Shown here: positions 40,744 to 48,405 of the stretch, in pieces | Layout of the letters: each line of letters starts with the position of its first letter | How positions within the stretch are numbered: the first letter of the stretch is position 1 | NCBI GenBank assembly: GCA_023388315.1 | Contig: JAEWGM010000041.1 | Coordinates: 1-64,000 of the forward strand | Reading direction: 5' to 3' | Length of the DNA stretch: 64,000 nucleotides | Origin: Bacteroidota bacterium | GTDB taxonomy: Bacteria; Bacteroidota; Bacteroidia; Bacteroidales; Dysgonomonadaceae | Position numbers and translations under genes: made by a program | Notes under the pieces: model-generated | Told to the model about the DNA's origin: nothing | Database searches by the model: none | Seen by the model: only the letters and a program-made list of their open reading frames with translations

Positions 40744-42028
40744 TTTGCAGTAAAGAAATTTCGTATAACTTGGTGCGATATTGCGCTGTAATTAACCGGT
40801 CTTCGGCCTCAAGCAAACTGTTTTGCGCTTCACGCAATTCCAAGCCCGAAAGGTCGCCCAAGCGGTATCTTTCCATTGCAATTTCGTAGTTTATGCGCGC
40901 GTTTTCAAGGCTTTCTTTTTCCAGTTGAGCCAATTGAATGTTGTTGTGATAAGCCATCCACATACTGGCGAAATCGCTTTCCAGCGCCAAGATTTGCTTT
41001 TCAATTTCCAATTGCCGGTTTTCAATCACAATTTGCGCGTTGCGCTGCTCTCTGCTTCGGTTGAACCCGTCAAAAATGGTGTATCCCAACGTGAGTCCCA
41101 CTTGTGGCCCCCAATTGCGTTGCTTGTCAAAACTTCCCTTGTTGTAATTAAAATGCGTGAAGCCATACCCCGCGTTCAGCCTCAGATAGGGAAAGTTGCG
41201 GCTTTGCAGGGATTTTAAATCGAGTTCGCTCAGCGTTTTGCTTTTTTCCGTTAATTGCAGCACTTTGTTAAGTTGCAGAAGATCATTGTGGAGCGTTGCT
41301 TTTGCCGGCATTGTTTTAAAATGAATGGCGCTGTCTGCGGTAACAATGGGGTTTTCCACGTTTTCCATTCCCATCATTTCATTTAAATTAATTCGCGATG
41401 TATAAACCACTTCCTGTTGTTGAATGAGTCGCGAGCTGTCGGCATTAAAATCCACACGGGCTTGTTGAAGGTCGAGGCGGGAGAGCGAACCGATTTGGTA
41501 TCGTGCTTCCACAATGCGCAAACGCTCTCGAGATAATTCCACGGCGTATTTCAAATTTTTCAACCTAATTTCGTGCTGAATGTAGTTGTAATACTCTGCC
41601 GATAAATTGGCAATGAAATTTTCCACGGCCAATTGAGTGTTTAATTCGCCCACGGTTTGTAGTTCCTGCAACCGCTGATAATTGGTTTGCACGCGAAACC
41701 CTTCAAAAATTGTCCAGTTCAAATCCACACCGGCATCCAGCGCATGCGTGTTGGAGTTGCGGGTGGTGATTTTTTCATCTCCGTCCATCGGAAACTGATC
41801 GATATTGTTGTTTCTGAAAGAGGTGCCCGCGTTGGCACTCAGGGTTGGTAAAAAACCGGCATTCCCGAGGGTGACGTTGTTATCCGAAATTTGCTCCTCG
41901 TTTCGTACAATTCGTAAGTCGTAATTGTTTTGTAAACCGATACGCAAACACTCTTGCAAGTCCATCACGGTTTGCGCCTTCACTAAAAACGGAAACAAAA
42001 CAAACAATATAATCGATAGTTGTTTCAT
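40712..42028 (-). CDS. TolC family outer-membrane efflux protein
   Basis: This 438-residue protein has a signal peptide (MKQLSIILFVLFPFLVKAQ). Two similar halves of outer-membrane efflux protein repeats with long helices are visible, for example ELNTQLAVENFIANLSAEYYNYIQ and LALESDFASMWMAYHNNIQLAQLEKESLENARINYEIAMERYRLG. It forms the trimeric exit duct of a tripartite pump. It is the last gene of the adaptor-RND-TolC operon, 2 bases after the RND gene, and its end overlaps the serine hydrolase gene on the other strand. Confidence 0.93.
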   Translation of the reverse strand: MKQLSIILFVLFPFLVKAQTVMDLQECLRIGLQNNYDLRIVRNEEQISDNNVTLGNAGFLPTLSANAGTSFRNNNIDQFPMDGDEKITTRNSNTHALDAGVDLNWTIFEGFRVQTNYQRLQELQTVGELNTQLAVENFIANLSAEYYNYIQHEIRLKNLKYAVELSRERLRIVEARYQIGSLSRLDLQQARVDFNADSSRLIQQQEVVYTSRINLNEMMGMENVENPIVTADSAIHFKTMPAKATLHNDLLQLNKVLQLTEKSKTLSELDLKSLQSRNFPYLRLNAGYGFTHFNYNKGSFDKQRNWGPQVGLTLGYTIFDGFNRSREQRNAQIVIENRQLEIEKQILALESDFASMWMAYHNNIQLAQLEKESLENARINYEIAMERYRLGDLSGLELREAQNSLLEAEDRLITAQYRTKLYEISLLQISGNVAEYLQ

Positions 42029-42030
42029 TA

Positions 42031-45000
42031 TTAATTAGTTATTTGCATTTCTCCTGCTTGGTTTTCCGCCTCTTGATTTTCCATTTTTTCTTTTCTGTTG
42101 GTGGATAAGAACATATACACCGTTGGCACCACAAACAGCGTTAAAAGAGTAGATATCAACATTCCACCCACCACAGCGGTACCCATCGCGATGCGCCCAT
42201 TTGCGCCTTCGCCTGTGGCAAGGGCCAGAGGTAGCAGTCCCAACATGGTGGAAATACTGGTCATTAAAATGGGGCGAAAGCGTTGTACGGAAGCGTCCAT
42301 AATGGCATGATATTTACTCATTCCGGATGTTTGCCGCTGATTGGCGAATTCCACAATGAGGATTCCGTTTTTGGCCACCAAACCAATGAGCATAATAATC
42401 CCGATTTGGCTGTAAATGTTCATAGTTACGCCGAAAAGCCACATGAAAAGCAGCGCGCCAAAAACCGCCAACGGAACGGTGAGCATAATCACAAATGGGT
42501 CTTTAAAACTCTCGAATTGAGCTGCCAGCACCAAAAAGATAAGCAAAATGGCCAACCCGAAAGCAAACAACAAACTCGATGAGCTTTCGCGGAAGTTGCG
42601 CGATTCGCCTTCCAGCGCCGTGCGGAATGTTTCATCGAGCACTTCAGCGGCGATCCGGTCCATTTCTTCCAAGCCTTCGCCCAGCGAGTAGCCTTGCGCC
42701 AATCCGGCGGATACGGTGGCGGAATTAAACCGGTTGTAGCGATACAGTTGCGGTGGCGCCACGGTCTCTTCCAGTTTCACCAAGTTGTCCATTTGTATCA
42801 TTTGTCCCGAAGAGTTCTTCAAATAAATGGTTTTTAAGTCCAGCGGCGTGTTTCGTTGCTGACGGTTTATCTCGCCCAGCACCTGATATTGCTTGCCGTT
42901 CATATAAAAATAACCCATCCGCTGGCCGCTCAACGCGTATTGCAGCGTTTGGCCAATGTCGCGCGTGCTTACGCCCAGTAGAGCCGCTTTGTCGCGGTCA
43001 ATAACAATTCGGGTTTCGGGTTTGGTAAACTTCAAATTCACATCGGCCATCTGAAAATAAGGGCTTTGGTTCACTTTGTCCATAAACGGCGGAATAAATT
43101 CCTCCAATTTCTCAATATTGGGCGCTTGCAACACATATTGAATGGGCATTCCGCCTCGCCTGCCGCCAAAGGTGGATTGTTGTTGTACAAACGAGCGCGC
43201 CGCGGTTTGAGTTCGTACAGCCCTTGATAGCGCGTCGGCAACCTGCATTTGGCTTCGTTGACGCTCCGTCATATCGGGCAAGATGATGCGGGTCATTCCA
43301 AACCCGCCACGGATGATGGTTACATTTGACTCTCGTTCCCAAGCCACAGAATCGGCAATATCTGAAATAGTTTCTGTGTAGTCTCTGATAAATTCAAACG
43401 TGGCTCCTTCGGGCGCTGAAGTTCTCACGGTAATTTGCGACCGGTCTTCCAATGGCGCCATTTCGGCGGGAATAATTCTCCAAAATACCGCGATTAATAT
43501 CAGCGCTCCCGCCACAATGGGATAAATGAGCCATTTACTCCGCAGGAAGGTTTTTAACATGTTGCTGTATAGGTTATTCATTCCTCGGAAAAACCCTTCC
43601 GTTTGCAGATAGATGCGGTTGGGTTTTTGTTGTTTTTTCAACAGTTTGGACGAAAGCATCGGCACAAAAGACAGCGCCACAAACGAAGAGATAATAACCG
43701 CTCCGGAAATAACGATACTGAATTCGCGGAACAAACGCCCTGTCATTCCCTCCAAAAAGATAATCGGGAAAAAGATAGCAACCAAGGTAATGGTGGTGGA
43801 GAGTACGGCAAAGAATATTTCTTTGGCACCGGCTTCAGCGGCTTGTTTTGGCGCCATCCCTCGTTCCACTTTTTGGTAAATGTTTTCTACCACCACAATA
43901 GCATCGTCCACCACCAAGCCCACCGAGAGCACCACCGCCAACATAGACAATACGTTAATGGAGAACCCCGCCGCGAACATAATGAAAAACGTTCCGATAA
44001 GCGAAATGGGGATAACCAGTGTGGGAATGAGTGTTACGCGCCAGTTCCTCAAAAACAGAAAGATAACAATCACCACTAGCACAAACGCGATGAAAACGGT
44101 GTTGCGCACCTCGTTAATGGATGAACGGATAAAGCGTGTGTTGTCGAAAGCGATGTCCAACTTCACATCCTCGGGCAAGTCTTTTCGCATTTGTTCAATC
44201 CTCAGTTCGGCTTCGTTGGCAATTTCAATTTGATTGGCGCCCGGTTGGGGAATAATCACACAACTCACCATGGGCAAGCCATTACGGCGAAGGATGGTTT
44301 GGCGGTTTTCGGTGTCTAATTCTGCATATCCCACATCGCTGAAGCGCACAATGCGGTAATCATCTTCAATAATTACCATGTTGTTGAACTCTTCGGCTGT
44401 CTGCATCAAACCCATTGTGCGAATGGATTGCGACAAATGGTCGCCTTCAATGCTTCCGGCAGGAAGCTCAATATTTTCTCTGTCCAACGCGTTTTTCACA
44501 TCTATCGGCGTTATGTTGTAAGCCGCCATGCGCACGGGATCGAGCCACAAGCGCATAGAGTATCGGTTTTCGCCCCATATTTCCACCGCGCTCACGTTGG
44601 AAATGGTTTGCAGGCGCTCTTTCACGGTTAAATCGGCAATTTCCGAAAGCTCCAGTAACGAGCGGGTAGGGCTTTCCACCGTAATTTGCATAATGGGTTC
44701 AGAGTCGGCATCCGCTTTCGATACCGTAGGTGGGTCGGCGTCGCGTGGCAAATAGCGTTGAGCGCGCGATACTTTGTCACGAACATCGTTGGCGGCCGTT
44801 TCCATATCCACACTCAACTCAAACTCCACGGTTATTCGCGACCGCCCTTGGCTGCTTTGGCTCATCAGAGAACGAATGCCCGGAATGCCGTTGATGTTTT
44901 GCTCCAACGGTTCGGTTATCTGATTTTCAATTACCTCGGCGTTGGCACCCGGATATCCCACCGACACTGTGATAATGGGGTTATCTACGTTGGGATATTC

Positions 45001-45105
45001 CCGCACGGGAAGGCTGGTGTATCCAATGATGCCAAAAATAATGATAATCAATACCAATACCGTTGCCAAAACCGGGCGCTTTATGCTTAATTCGGATAAA
45101 TTCAT
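42031..45105 (-). CDS. RND family efflux permease (HAE1/AcrB-like)
   Basis: This is a 1024-residue inner-membrane pump with 12 helices and two large periplasmic loops. The proton-relay aspartates are in SVGLVVDDAIVVVENIYQ, and the relay lysine is in LIGLVAKNGILIVEFANQRQ. Other landmarks are MNLSELSIKRPVLATVLVLI at the N-terminus and the PN1/PN2 loop segment MSQSSQGRSRITVEFE. It works with the adjacent adaptor and TolC genes. HAE1-type pumps export hydrophobic and amphiphilic compounds; the actual substrate is not deducible. Confidence 0.95.
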   Translation of the reverse strand: MNLSELSIKRPVLATVLVLIIIIFGIIGYTSLPVREYPNVDNPIITVSVGYPGANAEVIENQITEPLEQNINGIPGIRSLMSQSSQGRSRITVEFELSVDMETAANDVRDKVSRAQRYLPRDADPPTVSKADADSEPIMQITVESPTRSLLELSEIADLTVKERLQTISNVSAVEIWGENRYSMRLWLDPVRMAAYNITPIDVKNALDRENIELPAGSIEGDHLSQSIRTMGLMQTAEEFNNMVIIEDDYRIVRFSDVGYAELDTENRQTILRRNGLPMVSCVIIPQPGANQIEIANEAELRIEQMRKDLPEDVKLDIAFDNTRFIRSSINEVRNTVFIAFVLVVIVIFLFLRNWRVTLIPTLVIPISLIGTFFIMFAAGFSINVLSMLAVVLSVGLVVDDAIVVVENIYQKVERGMAPKQAAEAGAKEIFFAVLSTTITLVAIFFPIIFLEGMTGRLFREFSIVISGAVIISSFVALSFVPMLSSKLLKKQQKPNRIYLQTEGFFRGMNNLYSNMLKTFLRSKWLIYPIVAGALILIAVFWRIIPAEMAPLEDRSQITVRTSAPEGATFEFIRDYTETISDIADSVAWERESNVTIIRGGFGMTRIILPDMTERQRSQMQVADALSRAVRTQTAARSFVQQQSTFGGRRGGMPIQYVLQAPNIEKLEEFIPPFMDKVNQSPYFQMADVNLKFTKPETRIVIDRDKAALLGVSTRDIGQTLQYALSGQRMGYFYMNGKQYQVLGEINRQQRNTPLDLKTIYLKNSSGQMIQMDNLVKLEETVAPPQLYRYNRFNSATVSAGLAQGYSLGEGLEEMDRIAAEVLDETFRTALEGESRNFRESSSSLLFAFGLAILLIFLVLAAQFESFKDPFVIMLTVPLAVFGALLFMWLFGVTMNIYSQIGIIMLIGLVAKNGILIVEFANQRQTSGMSKYHAIMDASVQRFRPILMTSISTMLGLLPLALATGEGANGRIAMGTAVVGGMLISTLLTLFVVPTVYMFLSTNRKEKMENQEAENQAGEMQITN

Positions 45106-45111
45106 CGTTTG

Positions 45112-46218
45112 CTATTGAATGGTATTTGGAACAATCTCAGAAATGGTTACCGGCAATCGGTTTCTCAACTGCATAACGCCTGTGATCAGCAGAGTGTCGC
45201 CGGCAGAAAGCCCATCCAGCACTTGCACCGAAGCCGATGTGCGGTACCCTTTGGTTATTTCAACTTCTTGAGCCACACCGTTTTTGTAAATGTAGGCGAT
45301 ATCGCGCCCCATTTCGGATACGCTTGAAATACTGGGAATCATAATGGCATCGGGTGTTTCGCTGATGAGCGTTTCTATATTCGCTGATATGCCCGGTTTT
45401 AGTTTTCCGTCGGCGTTGGCATATCGGGCGCGCGCTTTTAGCGTAAGCGTTGATGGATCTAATTGCGATTCAATGGCATATACGTTCGCTTGATATGTGT
45501 TGAGGTCGTTTGCCACCGTAAACCGCACGGTGGAGCCCACGGGAATTTGGCGCACTTGGTTTTCGTTCATTGAAAATTCCAGTTTCAAGGGCGATATTTT
45601 AGTCAGTTTCGAGACCACCACGCCGGGCGATGCAAACGCGCCCACACTCACTTGCCGTAGGCCAATGAAGCCGCTGAACGGCGCCCTGAGCTCGGTTTGT
45701 GTGATGCGTGACTGTACCAAATCGATGTCGGCTTTTAGCTTTTCTAAATCGGTGGTCACCGTTTGGTATGTTTCTTGGCTAATGGCATCTTTTTCCAACA
45801 ACGTGCCTTGGCGCGACACCCTGTCTTGCGCCAATGGTAATTGTGTTTGCAGCTTGCGCAACTCGGCCTGCAAGGGCGCATCGTTTACTTTGGCCAGCAG
45901 GGCGCCTTGTCTCACGTAGGAGCCTTCCCGGAAATAAATGTGCGTGATTTTTCCTGAAGATTCAAATGTTAAATCCACCTCCTCTTCGGGCAATAAAATC
46001 CCTCTGGCAATATACACATCGCTTTGCAAAAGTTGCGGTTGTAAAATGGTGGCTACAACGTTCAACTGTTGCTGTGGCCTACCGGCTGCGGGCCGTGGCG
46101 AGCCGGGTGCTTGTTGATTGTTTGTTGAAAACAACGATTTGATTTTGGGCAGAAAAACCATTCCCAAAATGAGCACGCCGATAGTGGCAAAAACTATTAT
46201 TCTGGTTTTTTTATTCAT
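45112..46218 (-). CDS. RND periplasmic adaptor (membrane fusion protein)
   Basis: This 368-residue protein has an N-terminal membrane anchor (IIVFATIGVLILGMVFLP), a Pro/Gln-rich linker, a barrel-sandwich hybrid (FESSGKITHIYFREGSYVRQGALLAKV), a helical hairpin (about 115-165) and a beta-barrel (LRAPFSGFIGLRQVSVGAFASPG). It bridges the RND pump and the TolC duct in the periplasm. It is the first gene of the operon; the RND gene starts 6 bases after its stop. No adjacent regulator is seen. Confidence 0.93.
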   Translation of the reverse strand: MNKKTRIIVFATIGVLILGMVFLPKIKSLFSTNNQQAPGSPRPAAGRPQQQLNVVATILQPQLLQSDVYIARGILLPEEEVDLTFESSGKITHIYFREGSYVRQGALLAKVNDAPLQAELRKLQTQLPLAQDRVSRQGTLLEKDAISQETYQTVTTDLEKLKADIDLVQSRITQTELRAPFSGFIGLRQVSVGAFASPGVVVSKLTKISPLKLEFSMNENQVRQIPVGSTVRFTVANDLNTYQANVYAIESQLDPSTLTLKARARYANADGKLKPGISANIETLISETPDAIMIPSISSVSEMGRDIAYIYKNGVAQEVEITKGYRTSASVQVLDGLSAGDTLLITGVMQLRNRLPVTISEIVPNTIQ

Positions 46219-46360
46219 TGATGTGGAAAATTTCCGTAAAACTACCTAAATAATAAGAGATAACGGAATTAGAGTGCCGGTTTTTTAGAATTTTTAGTTC
46301 AAAATCGACAAATCGGAAGATTAAATCGATGAAAATCGGGCCTGTCTGAAATTAAATAAC

Positions 46361-46368
46361 TATTTTTG
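46361..46368 (+). promoter_or_regulatory. Putative -7 box of the SGNH hydrolase gene
   Basis: TATTTTTG lies 42 bases before the ATG at 46411. No matching -33 TTTG was found. Confidence 0.42.
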
Positions 46369-46410
46369 ACAATGCAATCATTAAAATCAAATTACAATTA
46401 AAAGAACGTT

Positions 46411-47115
46411 ATGAAACAAAGAAGTTTTATTGTTATTATGGTATGTTTGTTTATGGGCGCTTTCGTGAATGCAACCGCTCAAGATTGGGCAAATTTAAAC
46501 AGATTTAAAGAAGAGAATGCCAAACTGGGCCCGGCACGCACGTGCGATGAGCGAATTGTTTTTATGGGGAATTCAATCACGCAGGGATGGATTGAAAAAG
46601 TTCCCGAATTTTTTGCCAACGGAAAATATATTAATCGTGGAATCAGTGGGCAAACCACGCCTCAAATGTTAATTCGTTTTCGTCAAGATGTGGTGAATCT
46701 CTATCCCAAAGTGGTGGTTATTCTCGCGGGAACAAACGATATTGCGGGCAACACGGGACCCTCGTCGTTGGATATGATTATGGACAACATAGCGTCTATG
46801 ACGGATATCGCGCAATCCAGAGGAATTCAAGTGGTACTCTGCTCTGTTTTACCGGCTTATGATTTTCCTTGGAGCCCCGGAAAAGAACCCGCCGAAAAAA
46901 TTGTGGAACTAAACAAACAAATTAAAGAACTGGCTCGCATAAGAGGCGCAGTGTATTGCGATTACTTTTCGGCTATGGCCGATGAGCGAAACGGCTTACC
47001 CACCCATCTTGCACAAGATGGCATTCATCCCACCAAAGAGGGGTATGCCATTATGCAACCTTTGGTTGAAAGAGCCATTGCGCAAGCGTTGTTAATGTGG
47101 AAAGAATTCAAATGA
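46411..47115 (+). CDS. Exported SGNH/GDSL hydrolase
   Basis: This 234-residue protein has a signal peptide ending near NATAQDW (residue 24). SGNH blocks are clear: block I FMGNSITQGWI (catalytic Ser), block II RGISGQTTPQML (Gly), block III ILAGTNDIAGNTG (Asn) and block V QDGIHPTKEGY (Asp and His). These enzymes deacetylate sugars or hydrolyse lipids and esters. The length and motifs resemble the Bacteroidetes group often linked to carbohydrate deacetylation (inference). It is monocistronic, and its terminator is shared with the opposite small gene. Confidence 0.9.
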   Translation: MKQRSFIVIMVCLFMGAFVNATAQDWANLNRFKEENAKLGPARTCDERIVFMGNSITQGWIEKVPEFFANGKYINRGISGQTTPQMLIRFRQDVVNLYPKVVVILAGTNDIAGNTGPSSLDMIMDNIASMTDIAQSRGIQVVLCSVLPAYDFPWSPGKEPAEKIVELNKQIKELARIRGAVYCDYFSAMADERNGLPTHLAQDGIHPTKEGYAIMQPLVERAIAQALLMWKEFK

Positions 47116-47130
47116 TGCAAACATTTAAAA

Positions 47131-47173
47131 GATAAAAAAAATGAGGCAAAACCACTTGCCTCATTTTTTTATC
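47131..47173. terminator. Bidirectional terminator between the SGNH gene and the small zinc protein
   Basis: An 18-bp stem (47131-47149 with 47156-47173) with a short ACCAC-type loop has A-rich and T-rich flanks on both sides. The stop codon of the minus-strand gene (47161-47163) is inside the stem. Confidence 0.82.
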
Positions 47174-47289
47174 TTTTTGGGTTTACATACGTGCTTCTCT
47201 TTTTTAACCGTCACATCGCATTTTTTGCATATGTATTTCGGGTCTGTTGTAACAATTAGGTCTTTATCTTTGCAGGCTGTTTTACCCAT
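47161..47289 (-). CDS. Small zinc-ribbon-like protein (42 residues)
   Basis: The minus strand encodes 42 residues starting MGKTACKDKDLIVTTDPKYI and ending in a basic tail. C21-x2-C24 and H33-x-C35 (CKKC and KHVC) form a plausible single zinc site, with one more cysteine at C6. The high lysine content (about one third) suggests nucleic-acid or ribosome contact. I recall similar very short proteins in Bacteroidales annotated as hypothetical, but this is memory only. The stop sits in a bidirectional terminator, consistent with a real gene. No clear promoter is seen. Function is unknown. Confidence 0.7.
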   Translation of the reverse strand: MGKTACKDKDLIVTTDPKYICKKCDVTVKKEKHVCKPKKIKK

Positions 47290-47345
47290 TTCATTTTATC
47301 GTTTTAAAAATAATAACAGGCGAAAGGGTGAAAAAGTTTGGTGGA

Positions 47346-47545
47346 AGAGCAAAGAGCAAGGAGCAAGGAGTAGGGAGCAAAGATAGATTATGATTCTTTA
47401 GTGCTTCTTCGAGACTTTGTGGCTTGGTGGCCTTTTTATTAACTCTATTGCCCTGTCAGGGCTTAGTGTGCGTATGGTACGGAAACATAGGGCGTTGCCC
47501 TATGCTTTTTTCTAATGCCACGTTGTGGCTTTTGCCCAGTACGGC
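47346..47545. repeat. Low-complexity tract and palindrome chain
   Basis: 47346-47381 holds imperfect repeats of GAGCAAGGAGCAAGG. It is followed by three perfect palindromes: GCCCTGTCAGGGC (47450-47462), CATAGGGCGTTGCCCTATG (47486-47504) and GCCACGTTGTGGC (47517-47529). The spacer 47290-47571 carries no supported gene. The palindromes resemble those at 12306-12700 in size and style. Confidence 0.5.
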
Positions 47546-47571
47546 AGACGGTTTATGTTTAGTCGTGCTAT

Positions 47572-47612
47572 AAGCAAAAAAGAGAAAGCCGTTCGGTCTT
47601 CTCTCTTTTTCT
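47572..47612 (-). terminator. Terminator after the last tRNA-fMet partial copy
   Basis: AAAAAGAGAGAAGACCGAAC followed by GGCTTTCTCTTTTTT on the minus strand forms a hairpin with a T-run directly after the partial copy at 47615-47676. Its sequence differs from the terminators of the other units. Confidence 0.65.
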
Positions 47613-47614
47613 AG

Positions 47615-47676
47615 TTGCGGAGGCAGGACTTGAACCTACGTCCGCCGTTTGGCGGATATGAGCTCAACGAGCTACC
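47615..47676 (-). pseudogene. tRNA-fMet 3'-part copy 1 (with inserted hairpin)
   Basis: Read on the minus strand, GGTAGCTCGTTGAGCTCAT, the hairpin TCCGCCAAACGGCGGA, and then the intact T-arm and 3' acceptor strand of tRNA-fMet. The 5' acceptor strand and most of the D-arm are missing. The GIY-YIG gene runs into its 5' end, and the TAG of GGTAGCTC is that gene's stop codon. Confidence 0.75.
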
Positions 47677-47926
47677 GTGGTTTGTTTAAAATTTCGTTTC
47701 GTAAAAATTGGCGACCTTGATAAGATTTTAATTGTTTTTCTCTTTTCAAGGCTTCGGATTTCGTTTCAAATTTTTCGGTGTAGACGAGTGTCCATGGCAT
47801 ATATCTTTTTGTCCATCCTTTGTTTTTCGGATGATTATGCGCGATAATTCTAGCTTCCAAATTGGAAGAAACTCCGATGTAAATTTTATCGACTTCAATA
47901 CTTTTTAAAACATAAACGGTGTACAT
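47672..47926 (-). CDS. Small GIY-YIG nuclease-domain protein
   Basis: This 84-residue protein consists only of the GIY-YIG domain (UvrC N-terminal-like): MYTVYVLKS, then KIYIGVSSNLEARIIAHN with Y16-I17-G18 and R26, and the metal-site glutamate E63 in ALKREKQLKS. Such stand-alone domains are presumed endonucleases; cellular roles are mostly unknown. It sits between two partial copies of tRNA-fMet. Its start is 9 bases after a terminator hairpin, and its stop TAG belongs to the D-arm remnant of the downstream copy. This suggests insertion into the tRNA-derived tandem array in a homing-like way (inference). No promoter is obvious. Confidence 0.85.
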   Translation of the reverse strand: MYTVYVLKSIEVDKIYIGVSSNLEARIIAHNHPKNKGWTKRYMPWTLVYTEKFETKSEALKREKQLKSYQGRQFLRNEILNKPR

Positions 47927-47934
47927 ATTAAAAA

Positions 47935-47971
47935 CAAAAAGAAGAAAGCTTAACCTTGAACTTTCTTCTTT
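47935..47971 (-). terminator. Terminator of tandem unit 2
   Basis: AAGAAGAAAG (47939-47948) pairs with CTTTCTTCTT (47961-47970), followed on the minus strand by a T-run. It is nearly identical to those at 48056-48087 and 48172-48205, and the GIY-YIG ATG follows 9 bases later. Confidence 0.75.
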
Positions 47972-47978
47972 ACCTTAG

Positions 47979-48045
47979 TTGCGGAGGCAGGACTTGAGTC
48001 TACGTCCGCCGTTTGGCGGATATGATCCCAACGAGCTACCTCGTT
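47979..48045 (-). pseudogene. tRNA-fMet 3'-part copy 2 (with inserted hairpin)
   Basis: AACGAGGTAGCTCGTT (a new hairpin replacing the 5' half), GGGATCATA, then TCCGCCAAACGGCGGA and the T-arm with changes (AGACTCAAGT instead of AGGTTCAAGT), ending in the 3' acceptor strand. The altered T-loop shows decay. It is one of two units repeated with a 117-base period. Confidence 0.75.
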
Positions 48046-48055
48046 AAAAACAAAA

Positions 48056-48087
48056 AAGAAGAAAGCTTAACCTATAACTTTCTTCTT
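48056..48087 (-). terminator. Terminator of tandem unit 3
   Basis: A 10-bp AAGAAGAAAG/CTTTCTTCTT stem with a T-run on the minus strand follows the copy at 48096-48162. Confidence 0.75.
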
Positions 48088-48095
48088 TACCTTAG

Positions 48096-48162
48096 TTGCG
48101 GAGGCAGGACTTGAACCTGCGTCCGCCGTTTGGCGGATATGATCCCAACGAGCCATCTCGTT
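48096..48162 (-). pseudogene. tRNA-fMet 3'-part copy 3 (with inserted hairpin)
   Basis: Same plan as copy 2: AACGAGATGGCTCGTT, GGGATCATA, TCCGCCAAACGGCGGA, then GCAGGTTCAAGTCC and CTGCCTCCGCAA. It lacks the 5' acceptor strand and cannot fold as a tRNA. It lies exactly 117 bases from copy 2 and 117 bases from the functional gene, measured at the 3' ends. Confidence 0.78.
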
Positions 48163-48171
48163 AAAAACAAA

Positions 48172-48205
48172 AAAGAAGAAAGCTTAACCTTGAACTTTCT
48201 TCTTT
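48172..48205 (-). terminator. Terminator of the functional tRNA-fMet gene
   Basis: An 11-bp stem of AAGAAGAAAG type with a T-run begins 8 bases after the tRNA 3' end on the minus strand. Confidence 0.8.
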
Positions 48206-48212
48206 ACCTTAG

Positions 48213-48285
<73 letters not shown>

Positions 48286-48308
48286 ATATGTTTTCTTAAA
48301 TTGGACTG

Positions 48309-48339
48309 CAAAGATAGTAATTTTAAATTAAACATCAAA
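48309..48339 (-). promoter_or_regulatory. Promoter of tRNA-fMet
   Basis: On the minus strand TTTG (48336-48339), exactly 19 bases, and TATCTTTG (48309-48316) match the Bacteroidetes consensus closely. The -7 box ends 23 bases before the mature tRNA 5' end. Confidence 0.8.
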
Positions 48340-48377
48340 ATATATCCCTTTATTTTTATTTTATCCTTAAAAAATCG

Positions 48378-48385
48378 TACTTTTG
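48378..48385 (+). promoter_or_regulatory. Putative -7 box of the mannosyltransferase gene
   Basis: TACTTTTG lies 21 bases before the ATG at 48406; no TTTG lies at the standard distance. Confidence 0.45.
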
Positions 48386-48405
48386 AGACAAAATAACATC
48401 ATACT

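Noticed and set aside
47615..48162. Additional functional tRNA genes or a CRISPR array
   Set aside because: The repeats lack the 5' acceptor strand and D-arm of a tRNA, so no cloverleaf is possible. The units are near-identical throughout, with no unique spacers, so it is not CRISPR.
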